Assembly: GCA_015486895.1 (NCBI GenBank)
Contig: WFQT01000427.1
Span: 1 to 5,546 of the forward strand
Length of the DNA stretch: 5,546 nucleotides
Source: Anaerolineae bacterium
GTDB lineage: Bacteria > Chloroflexota > Anaerolineae > JAADDB01
Reading direction: 5' to 3'
Each line of letters begins with the position of its first letter. Position 1 is the stretch's first letter. Of the stretch, positions 1-5,353 are shown piece by piece. The notes beneath the pieces are model-generated. The model made no database searches. It was not told the DNA's origin and saw only the letters and a list, made by a program, of their open reading frames with translations. Both the position numbers and the translations under genes were made by a program.

Positions 1-193
1 ACCTCCAGTTGCCGAAAGACGGTGGATAAGATTGTGACAACAAATTGTAAAGGTGCAAAATCCGGGACTCCAGGGGCTATAGATAGCTACCCCCCGGCCT
101 CCCTCAACTAAGACGGCCTAGGCTGATCCGATTCGTTCCCGTATGGGGACGTGCGGCGGTATGCCTTGAGCCCCGAGTTTTGCGAATCAGTGG
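1..193. other. GC-rich stretch, no gene resolved
   Basis: No complete gene is visible. A plus-strand frame is open from the window edge to a TAA at 109-111 (36 codons), so it could be the tail of a gene outside the window, but the peptide is not recognisable and the length is compatible with chance. The stretch contains small dyads: CGTTCCC/GGGGACG with a 4-nt loop at 134-151, and an 8-bp palindrome GCCTAGGC at 114-121. These may mean a structured RNA or simply GC-rich intergenic DNA. Confidence 0.2.
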
Positions 194-375
194 TAGTCTG
201 CGTGCATCAGCGTTATCTGTGTCCCTATTTTCGGAACAGTCGCCATGAGCGGTTGCACACCGCATAACGATGAAAATAAGAACGCTGATTGCGCTGATCC
301 TATAGATTAACGCAGATAATTCTTTAGGAATCTGCGTTAATCAGCGTTCAGCTGCATCATCAGCGTCCTATTTTC
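194..375. repeat. Intergenic inverted-repeat complex (ATCAGCGTT/ATCTGCGTT family)
   Basis: Three related copies are seen. Copy A (194-232) and copy C (330-375) are in the same orientation and both end in CCTATTTTC. Copy B (272-317) is inverted and begins GAAAATA. A perfect 13-bp arm GATTAACGCAGAT (305-317) faces ATCTGCGTTAATC (330-342) across a 12-nt spacer, and AACGCTGATT (281-290) is the exact reverse complement of 339-348. A small hairpin GCGGT/ACCGC (249-253/259-263) lies between copies A and B. The complex starts 18 bp beyond the stop codon of the PEP-CTERM gene. On the minus strand the main hairpin could form at the 3' end of that transcript, but no U-tract follows, so a classical intrinsic terminator is not supported. 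Similar intergenic repeats occur in several environmental bacterial phyla (recollection, not checked). Confidence 0.75.
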
Positions 376-392
376 TAAGCAGATACCTTACG

Positions 393-857
393 CTACACTC
401 TTTTTTCTCGGCGACGGCGGCTGTACACGAACAGGCCGGCCAAGCCTAAGCCCAGTAATGCCAGCGTTGCCGGCTCTGGGATAAGTAGAGGCGCTGTATC
501 TTTACTGCTGTACCAAAGCTGCCAGGTGGCCTTGTTGTTGAAGGAGAACCATACTGTGACGGTCTCACCGGCTAATAGCGGCCGACTTAGGGTGATATTC
601 CAGGAACCGTCTGCATTTACAGATGCCGTGCCCAGTACCTCGCAGTTAGGATCCGACGGATCTGAGCAAGTACCTGCTACTATCGTTACGTAGGTCTGAT
701 TGGTCACGATCAGGCTCTGGTCCATCGTTCCATTTGCTAAATTGCTGCCAGGGGCTAAATGTAACGTAGGAGGCGTGGTCTGGGCACTCACGGTTGCAGC
801 CACTCCTATGAGCAGGACAAAGACAGTCACCAGGATAAAGAACATTTTACCGCGCAT
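393..857 (-). CDS. PEP-CTERM sorting-signal secreted protein
   Basis: This 154-aa secreted protein has a classical tripartite PEP-CTERM architecture. The N-terminus (residues 1-25) is a Sec signal peptide: basic start MRGK, hydrophobic core 6-21, likely cleavage after VSA25. Residues 26-125 form a short beta-rich region; the stretch ADGSWNITLSRPLLAGETV is reminiscent of bacterial Ig-like repeats, and two cysteines (64, 72) flank an Asp/Pro-rich loop. The C-terminus has the PEP motif (127-129), a hydrophobic helix (about 130-145) and an arginine cluster RRRR (147-150). In characterised systems this tail is recognised and cleaved by an exosortase, and such proteins are often linked to exopolysaccharide production; no exosortase is in this window. 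The ATG start is supported by a strong Shine-Dalgarno, AAGGAAGGT (862-870), 4 nt upstream. The next gene upstream, the sortase, is about 345 bp away, so separate transcription is likely. The individual function is unknown. Confidence 0.93.
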   Translation of the reverse strand: MRGKMFFILVTVFVLLIGVAATVSAQTTPPTLHLAPGSNLANGTMDQSLIVTNQTYVTIVAGTCSDPSDPNCEVLGTASVNADGSWNITLSRPLLAGETVTVWFSFNNKATWQLWYSSKDTAPLLIPEPATLALLGLGLAGLFVYSRRRREKRV

Positions 858-880
858 TTTTACCTTCCTTTGCTCTTAAA

Positions 881-894
881 GTACCGAATGGTAC
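881..894 (-). promoter_or_regulatory. Short dyad upstream of the PEP-CTERM gene
   Basis: GTACC-GAAT-GGTAC is a 5-bp inverted repeat just upstream of the Shine-Dalgarno. It could be a small operator or a hairpin in the 5' leader. A second small dyad, GGGAT/ATCCC, lies at 914-928. No convincing -35/-10 pair was found beside them. The best -10 candidate, TATGTT, lacks a good -35. Confidence 0.25.
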
Positions 895-989
895 ATAACA
901 TAACCTTCGCTTTGGGATCCATAATCCCGTTAGCGCCAACGCCATGAAATAGAGTATCTGTGACCTTTACAAATGAGAGTGGGTAAGAG

Positions 990-1020
990 GCCACGGAGTA
1001 ACATAGAAAAACACAGATTC
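990..1020. repeat. Degenerate 'GCCACGGAG...ACACAGATT' intergenic repeat
   Basis: The segment begins GCCACGGAG and ends AACACAGATTC, with loosely repeating A(C)ACAGA-like units between. The same 9-mer GCCACGGAG, also followed by a CACAGA element, recurs at 2197-2220. The match between two intergenic sites supports a dispersed repeat family. Confidence 0.5.
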
Positions 1021-1082
1021 TGGCATGGTTCATTGTCTTGCACCGTGTACAACAATTTCATTGGTAAGGTACTAAAAAGGCA

Positions 1083-1114
1083 ACTACAGATTTGCACAGA
1101 TCATACTGATTTTT
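1083..1114. repeat. Short-period 'ACAGATTT' intergenic repeat
   Basis: Three tandem degenerate units of about 10 bp are seen: CTACAGATTT, GCACAGATCA and TACTGATTTT. The period is close to one helical turn. It looks related in style to the repeat at 990-1020 but is not a copy of it. Confidence 0.5.
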
Positions 1115-1202
1115 GACTTTTGCTATGCGATAATTTGTGAATCCAGTGGAATCTGCGGCGAAAAGCTTTGATTCATGGTTGCCTAAGCAGTAAATAAGTA
1201 CG

Positions 1203-1922
1203 CTATCGCTCACGACCTAGTAAAGGCCCCCAAACAATGAGGCGGTAACTGGTGTCTCCGAGCGGCCAGCAAGTCACCAGTGTAAGACGGGCATCTTTGG
1301 TTTGACCTATATAGACTACTTGTGAATGTATTTCTTCAGAAGACGATCCAAGTATAGGCAATAAGAGCTTGTTTGTCAATTTATATACATATACACTGCC
1401 GTTGGCAGCAGTGATGTTCGCGTACAAGTGATCGGGCAAAGGTCCTTCTTTGTAGCCTAAGCTTGCCAGTTCTGCAAATACACCTCCGCCTGGTGCATTA
1501 TGTCCGGAGATGACAACATTGCCTATCTCCCCCGGATTGGCACTGCCAAAATGGTGCCCTGCTGCCTGGGAAAGCACTTCCCATTCCGTCGTGCGGCCTG
1601 CCTTCGTGACTCTTATGTTCCAGCCAACCGGCTTAACGGCAACATCGACTTTGAGCGCCGGGATTTGTATGCGCACAGGGGGCGATCCGGATCCTCTCGG
1701 CAAGGGAGAAATACGCTGTATTCTTTCTTCGCCTACGCTTTTCCAGGTGGTAGGTTTAGGATGAAACAGTGAGGCGGTAGCTGCTTGAGTCACATTGACA
1801 GCAGATGAAGAGGACAGCCTCGAGCGCGGTTCCCGCTTTTCCGCATTAGGAGAAGCGCAACCGGTGAACAGCATTATCGCTATACTGATTAGAACCGATA
1901 CCTTCCAGTTTGATCGTATCAC
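1203..1922 (-). CDS. Sortase with lipoprotein-type signal peptide
   Basis: This is a predicted cysteine transpeptidase of the sortase family (239 aa from the chosen start), acting outside the membrane to join surface proteins to the envelope. The catalytic triad is visible: His141 in VVISGHNAPGGG, Cys218 in LTLVTCWP (the TLxTC motif) and Arg227 in SYRLIVWG. The sortase beta-barrel spans about 82-235, starting VRIQIPALKVDV. It most resembles the class D/E/F group rather than SrtA; the exact class is not settled. The N-terminus is a hydrophobic segment (8-20) ending in LFTGC22, a lipobox-like site, followed by a Ser/Thr/Pro-rich linker (23-80). I chose GTG at 1922 because AGAGGT lies 6 nt upstream and it gives a clean signal peptide. 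The longer frame from TTG at 1991 adds 23 residues lacking signal-peptide character, and its GGGGGAGA abuts the start codon and lies in a hairpin. No substrate with an LPXTG-like tail is in the window. Confidence 0.92.
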   Translation of the reverse strand: MIRSNWKVSVLISIAIMLFTGCASPNAEKREPRSRLSSSSAVNVTQAATASLFHPKPTTWKSVGEERIQRISPLPRGSGSPPVRIQIPALKVDVAVKPVGWNIRVTKAGRTTEWEVLSQAAGHHFGSANPGEIGNVVISGHNAPGGGVFAELASLGYKEGPLPDHLYANITAANGSVYVYKLTNKLLLPILGSSSEEIHSQVVYIGQTKDARLTLVTCWPLGDTSYRLIVWGPLLGRER

Positions 1923-1966
1923 CAATTTACCTCTGTTGCAAATAGAAATAGCCCCCGGCCCTAATC

Positions 1967-2001
1967 TTGGGGGAGAAGGGAAATGTTTCAATCTCCCCCA
2001 A
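1967..2001 (-). promoter_or_regulatory. Strong hairpin in the sortase 5' leader
   Basis: TTGGGGGAGA (1967-1976) and TCTCCCCCAA (1992-2001) are perfect 10-bp inverted arms around a 15-nt loop. On the sortase transcript the hairpin ends 44 nt before the GTG start. The downstream segment GGGCCGGGGGC (1951-1961, minus-strand reading) offers a second G5 tract that could compete for the same C5 arm, so two exclusive folds are possible. No U-tract follows on either strand, so it is not a standard terminator. A role in translation or attenuation control is inference only. Confidence 0.5.
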
Positions 2002-2196
2002 AAAGTTAGCGGGTCTTGGGAGACGATAGTAGTGAAGATTCAAAATTCTTTAGTAGGCAGAGATCGTAGCACCTTTTCGTAACGGCTTAGCCTATTACAG
2101 CAAGAGCAACATTCCTGAAACATCGTATCCGGAAAAGACACCAAGTAGTACCGGTTGTTTAGTACTATCAACTGGATACCAGCGTTTTTAGCTTTA

Positions 2197-2220
2197 GCCA
2201 CGGAGATCCACAGAATTTGG
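2197..2220. repeat. Second copy of the 'GCCACGGAG...CACAGA' repeat
   Basis: GCCACGGAG followed after four bases by CACAGAATTTGG matches the element at 990-1020 in order and orientation, with a shorter spacer. It lies in the gap upstream of the sortase gene. Confidence 0.45.
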
Positions 2221-2292
2221 ATGGAAGTTGTCAAATCAGAAATTAAACAGGGTTCATTTTACCCTCTATGAGCATTTAAAATAAGTGCCATT

Positions 2293-2510
2293 TTAGTCGC
2301 TACGAACAAAACGGAAAGGAATTTGTTGCTTAAATCTACTGATACCGATTACCTGGAATAGCTGGCCCGTGACAACCGTAGACATATAATTCACCTTGAG
2401 CTCGTAGTTATTATAAGCAATTTCAGCATTCTTGAAAATTATAGCACCTTGATTTTCTCTTTCTCAGTAGTGTAAAACAGTTTCTGGAAATTGGCAGGAA
2501 GGTAGGCCAT
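2293..2510 (-). pseudogene. Small hypothetical gene, apparently frameshifted
   Basis: A minus-strand frame starts at ATG 2508-2510 with a modest AGGA element 7 nt upstream. It reads MAYLPANFQKLFYTTEKEK and stops at TAA 2439-2441. The -1 frame, open from 2463 to TAA at 2293-2295, continues in a protein-like way: GAIIFKNAEIAYNNYELKV, then a hydrophobic stretch with VVTGQLFQVIGISRF and a basic end IPFRFVRSD. Joining the two at the A-rich tract GAGAAAGAGAAAATC (about 2452-2466) gives a product of roughly 72 residues. The protein-like composition on both sides of the break is the only evidence. I do not recognise the family. Alternatives are a sequencing indel, a programmed frameshift, or chance open frames in AT-rich DNA. 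Confidence 0.35.
2438..2467 (-). promoter_or_regulatory. Possible extended -10 promoter
   Basis: On the minus strand, TGCTATAAT (2438-2446) is an exact extended -10, with CTGAGA (2462-2467, four of six matches to TTGACA) 18 nt upstream. A second candidate lies just downstream: TTTTCA (2433-2438), 17 nt, TATAAT (2410-2415). Both point towards the sortase gene about 500 nt away. They fall inside the putative frameshifted gene and in AT-rich sequence, so chance is a real possibility. Confidence 0.25.
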
Positions 2511-2551
2511 TGAGTATCCTGAGGAATCCGGTCAACGACAATTAGAAATAC

Positions 2552-2959
2552 TCATCGTATTGCCTCGCAATTGGCGCTTACAGCGTCAACATCGACAACA
2601 TGTTGTCGATGTTCGACATTCATTTCGGATAGACACAGCAAAGGAAAACAGGCATAAAGAAGGAGTAGTTCAAAATCTGTTGCCACTTGGAGCAATGTAT
2701 TTGGGAGTGCTTTTTTCCGGCACAGGTTGAAATTCCTGTGCGCCGGGATGGGCTTTATGCCCTTTCTTACAACACTTTGCGGCGCGCCGGTCTGCGGGTT
2801 GTCACCACTGCACCGGCCGCTTACCACCTTTTCTGCATGGGGAAAGCCGTGGTTATGCTGGGGCAGGGCAGGAAAGATGGCGCTTTCAATCCCGGCGATG
2901 CTTTCTTTCTTCGCTGAAACGTCAACAACACGACTCTCGTCCAACAGCTTTATACTCGT
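2552..2959 (-). other. Open frame just downstream of the autokinase, status uncertain
   Basis: This minus-strand frame is open for 135 codons after a TGA at 2960-2962. Its first usable start is TTG at 2942-2944 (130 aa), about 33 bp after the autokinase stop, without a clear ribosome binding site. The product is not recognisable: residues 1-95 are polar and rich in Pro/Gly/His with a few Cys, then a short hydrophobic run LLLLYACFPLLCL. The final codons run through the 26-bp palindrome, which suggests the end is not under coding selection. Overlapping plus-strand frames of up to 104 codons cover the same GC-rich block, so the coding strand, if any, is unclear. It may be a remnant of a transferred gene. 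Confidence 0.2.
2588..2613. promoter_or_regulatory. 26-bp perfect palindrome
   Basis: The arm AACATCGACAACA is followed directly by its exact reverse complement, with no loop. With one bulged C (2614) the symmetry extends by GTC/GAC to 2585-2617. An overlapping dyad TGTCGA-TGT-TCGACA sits at 2604-2618. Perfect dyads of this length are typical of operators for dimeric regulators or of mobile-element or site-specific recombination sites; no regulator or recombinase gene is beside it, so the role is unknown. Confidence 0.5.
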
Positions 2960-2977
2960 TCACTCTGGATTATGTTG

Positions 2978-4654
2978 TTACGATGACCGGCGTACAGTCC
3001 GCCAAAGGCGTTGCTTCCAGCTCTTTCCTTTAGACGAGTGATGTCGTCGGGAACCGGTGTAGGCCGTTTTTCCGCTTTCGTCCTTGGCATAATATTGATC
3101 GTAGTAATAATAATAATAGCCGCTGCTACGCTGCGCCTGGAAGCGGTTCAAGATGAAGCCGATAACACGTGCTTTGCCTTTTTGGAACTGTTGCACAGTC
3201 TGTATTAACGCCGGTTCGCGAGTCCTGCCGGCCTCTATCACCATAATTATCCCATCAACGATTTGTCCCAAGATGGCCGCGTCGGTTACTGCCAAAGCGG
3301 GCGGCATGTCGAAAACGAGGAAATCAAACGATTGCAAAAGTTGCTCTATGATTCGTTGCATTTTTTGTGAGCCTAACAATTCCGACGGATTGGGGGGGAT
3401 TTGTCCCGATGTCATGACGTGTAAGTTGTCGATGGAGGTAGCTGTAAACAGGTTATTTGTGTCGATTGTTTCTTGTGAAGAAAGCAGGGCAGCCGTTAAT
3501 CCAAGATTATTGGCCAGTTTCCAAAGTTTATGTTGGAGCGGTTTGCGCAAGTCGGCGTCGATCAATAATACTTTCTTTCCGGATTGGGCTATTACGATGG
3601 CCAGGTTGGCAGCTATTGTGCTTTTGCCTTCGCTGGGTCCGGGGCTTGTCACTAACAAAGTGCGGATGGGCTTATCGACGCTGGCAAAACGAATGCCGGT
3701 ACGGATCGTTCGATAAGCCTCGGCGACGGGGGAGTGCGGATGCTCCAAAGTGACTATCCCTGCCCCTTCCCCCTCCTTACCGTGTTTGGCGATGACGCCC
3801 AGGGTGGTGAGGCTTGTTAGCCGGGCGATGTCGTCCGGCGTTTTAACCGTGTCGTCCAGGTATTCGATCAGGAAAGCAGCACCCAAGCCGATCATGGCAC
3901 CGACTATTGCCGCCAATAATGTGTCTTTACGCGTACGCGGGTATATGGGTGTTTTAGGCGGAATGGCCAGTTCCACCACGGCTAAAGTGTCTTGTGCGTT
4001 GGCTTCGGCCAGACGGATGCTTTCCAACTGGGATAGGACGTTGCCATAACTGCTGCGATATTGTGCTAACTGGTTCTCCAATAAAGCTTGCCGACTCAAT
4101 GTTGTCGTGTCACTGGCGCCCTTTAATGCTTTTGAAGCGGCTTCTGTGCTTTGCACTTGTTGTCCCAATTCAGACAATTGTTTTGCTAATGCTTGCTCGG
4201 AAGAACGAAAGCGAGCAGTTTGCTGCTTCCGGTTGTAATCGACAAAAACCTGGGGAAGCGTGTTGGCAATTTGGGCAGCCACTGCCGGCACAATGTTCTT
4301 AACCTTGAGTACAATAAGTTGTGTGTCTCGTATTGGCGTAACATTGATTTCCCCTGCCAAAGCACCAGGGGTTATATTTACTAAACCCAACTTGTCAATG
4401 GTCGCCTGCAGCACCGGACGTGCTGTTAGCAACTGGACATAAGTATGCGAAATCTTCTCGCTTAACACCAGATCACCATATGTGAGGGTCGCATTGTTAC
4501 TGGATCCTTGAATAACCCGTAAGCGTGTTGAAGCCTGGTAAACAGGTGTTTGTTGAATGCTGAAAAGATAAACAGATGAGGCAGCAATGATGGCGGTAAG
4601 GGTAATGAGCCATAGCCATTTACGAAATAGGTTCCAATACTGACGTAATTCCAT
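2978..4654 (-). CDS. Polysaccharide biosynthesis tyrosine autokinase (Wzz/Wzc-type BY-kinase)
   Basis: This 558-aa inner-membrane protein fuses a Wzz-type chain-length regulator to a cytoplasmic bacterial tyrosine kinase, as in Wzc and EpsB-like proteins that control exopolysaccharide polymerisation and export. In order: transmembrane helix 1 (about 14-32), an extracytoplasmic Wzz domain (33-240) with a predicted coiled coil (about 142-225), the proline motif PPKTPIYP, transmembrane helix 2 (about 244-264), then the kinase. Its motifs are complete: the oligomerisation motif EAYRTIR (E312, R315, R318), Walker A GPSEGKST (339-346), Walker A' VLLIDADLR (362-370) and Walker B FDFLVFD (443-449). 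The C-terminal cluster has eight tyrosines (513-518, 521-522), the usual autophosphorylation sites. A basic tail of 36 residues follows, longer than in typical Wzc. I chose ATG 4654, with AGGAG 4 nt upstream; a TTG at 4738 would add 28 residues before the usual MELRQYW beginning. No glycosyltransferase or flippase genes flank it here. Confidence 0.96.
   Translation of the reverse strand: MELRQYWNLFRKWLWLITLTAIIAASSVYLFSIQQTPVYQASTRLRVIQGSSNNATLTYGDLVLSEKISHTYVQLLTARPVLQATIDKLGLVNITPGALAGEINVTPIRDTQLIVLKVKNIVPAVAAQIANTLPQVFVDYNRKQQTARFRSSEQALAKQLSELGQQVQSTEAASKALKGASDTTTLSRQALLENQLAQYRSSYGNVLSQLESIRLAEANAQDTLAVVELAIPPKTPIYPRTRKDTLLAAIVGAMIGLGAAFLIEYLDDTVKTPDDIARLTSLTTLGVIAKHGKEGEGAGIVTLEHPHSPVAEAYRTIRTGIRFASVDKPIRTLLVTSPGPSEGKSTIAANLAIVIAQSGKKVLLIDADLRKPLQHKLWKLANNLGLTAALLSSQETIDTNNLFTATSIDNLHVMTSGQIPPNPSELLGSQKMQRIIEQLLQSFDFLVFDMPPALAVTDAAILGQIVDGIIMVIEAGRTREPALIQTVQQFQKGKARVIGFILNRFQAQRSSGYYYYYYDQYYAKDESGKTAYTGSRRHHSSKGKSWKQRLWRTVRRSS
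3101..3118 (-). repeat. Tyrosine-codon triplet repeat in the autokinase
   Basis: Six consecutive Tyr codons (four TAT, then two TAC) form an 18-bp trinucleotide tract that encodes residues 513-518. Gain or loss of a unit would change the number of phosphorylatable tyrosines without a frameshift. Confidence 0.7.
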
Positions 4655-4744
4655 TTGTCTCCTGTTCTCCAAATCTATGGTGATCGGCAGATAACTTGAA
4701 ATGACCTCTACTTTCCCACGTCGGCCGGCCGGAAGCAAAAAGCT

Positions 4745-4777
4745 AACGCAAAGGCACCAAGAGGCAAAGCCGCGAAG
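4745..4777. repeat. Short-period 'ACGCAAAGGC' intergenic repeat
   Basis: Degenerate units of about 10-11 bp are seen: AACGCAAAGG, CACCAAGAGG and CAAAGCCGCGAAG. It lies about 90 bp upstream of the autokinase start. On the minus strand it reads CTTTGCCTCTTGGTGCC and so on. It resembles the other short-period intergenic repeats of this window in period but not in sequence. Confidence 0.5.
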
Positions 4778-5311
4778 ATTTGTTACAGTTTCTCTTTACT
4801 AATTACGCCTCATCTATCTTGGCAGTGTTGTGTTGGAAGGCTTGCTTTGCTTTATTAGTTTTTCGTTCGCTGTACAGACATCTTGCTGCTAAAAGAGTAA
4901 CAATTAATTCTAATTTTAATGCTGTTGTCCGGAAAATGGAAATCGGTGTGCCCAGCAATACACGTTTTTGGGGCCTTTTTCTCTACAAATGCGATCGCTA
5001 TGCCGGATCGGCGGGCGCATGGAACACCTTTTCCCATCGATCCGCCAAAGCCGGTCGCAACGGTCCCGATGCGCGACCATAAACTGCTTCGAAATACTGT
5101 GCGTGCTGCCCCATAGTGAGAGGTCCATCAGTGCACGCAACCCTATCCCCCGCGTCTTCCAGCTGCGAGGGATAATGCCGGCAGCTTGCTACCAACTGCC
5201 GACGACAACCGGTCGCGACGAGATGCTTAACCTAAAACGCGCCTAAACCGGCACGACGCCGTCCGGCAAAGCAATCCACACTTTTTGCGCCCTTTTTTGC
5301 ACACAACTTGC

Positions 5312-5353
5312 CTTCGTAGGCTGATTTGCCGTGCTAACGGCTGTCAGGCGAAG
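5312..5353. repeat. Interrupted inverted repeat
   Basis: Three nested helices share one axis: CTTCG/CGAAG (5312-5316/5349-5353), CTGA/TCAG (5321-5324/5344-5347) and GCCGT/ACGGC (5328-5332/5337-5341) with a GCTA tetraloop. In total 14 pairs with small internal loops. The stop codon of the right-edge minus-strand frame (5344-5346) lies in it. No U-tract follows on the minus strand. Confidence 0.35.

Larger units (their letters stand above)
858..1202. other. Non-coding gap between PEP-CTERM and sortase genes
   Basis: No credible gene is seen in 345 bp. A 33-codon minus-strand frame starting at ATG 945 has no ribosome binding site and runs into the PEP-CTERM gene, so it was discounted. The gap holds two short-period repeats (listed separately) and the dyads near 881-928. 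No strong terminator for the sortase gene is visible. Confidence 0.6.
1923..2977. other. One-kilobase gap between sortase and autokinase genes
   Basis: No intact, recognisable gene is present. Contents, in order: the leader hairpin (1967-2001), a repeat copy (2197-2220), an isolated perfect TTGACA on the minus strand (2229-2234) without a matching -10, a frameshifted small gene (2293-2510), AT-rich promoter-like elements (2410-2467), a perfect palindrome (2588-2613) and a GC-rich open frame (2552-2959). The GC content changes sharply between about 2700 and 2900, which suggests patchwork origin or gene remnants. Confidence 0.55.

Noticed and set aside
51..69. GGTGCAAAATCCGGGACT resembles part of a cobalamin riboswitch core
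   Set aside because: The following conserved segments (CCCGC-ACTGT and the B12 box) are absent and no plus-strand gene follows, so the resemblance is probably coincidental.
1073..1099. T-tract on the minus strand after a GCAA/TTGC stem as sortase terminator
   Set aside because: The stem has only four base pairs and is A/T-rich; too weak for an intrinsic terminator.
1500..2082. Plus-strand open frames across the sortase gene
   Set aside because: They are shadows of the sortase, which has its complete catalytic triad on the minus strand.
2040..2234. 64-codon minus-strand open frame upstream of the sortase
   Set aside because: TTG start without ribosome binding site, an intergenic repeat within its first codons, and an unrecognisable product.
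2720..2741. GCACAGG/CCTGTGC hairpin next to a T6 run
   Set aside because: The T-run precedes the hairpin on the plus strand and becomes an A-run after it on the minus strand, so it is not a terminator in either direction.
3153..3716. 187-codon plus-strand open frame
   Set aside because: It is antisense to the kinase domain of the autokinase, whose motifs are intact on the minus strand; the plus-strand product is not protein-like.
4655..4738. Upstream TTG start adding 28 residues to the autokinase
   Set aside because: The ATG at 4654 has an AGGAG element and begins with the usual MELRQYW-type N-terminus; the extension is not family-like.
4990..4998. GCGATCGC octamer, the core of cyanobacterial HIP1
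   Set aside because: A single occurrence in 5.5 kb does not indicate a cyanobacterial genome.
4916..5246. Several overlapping frames of 60-100 codons on both strands
   Set aside because: No recognisable motif, no good ribosome binding sites, and mutual overlap in a GC-rich block where long chance frames are expected.
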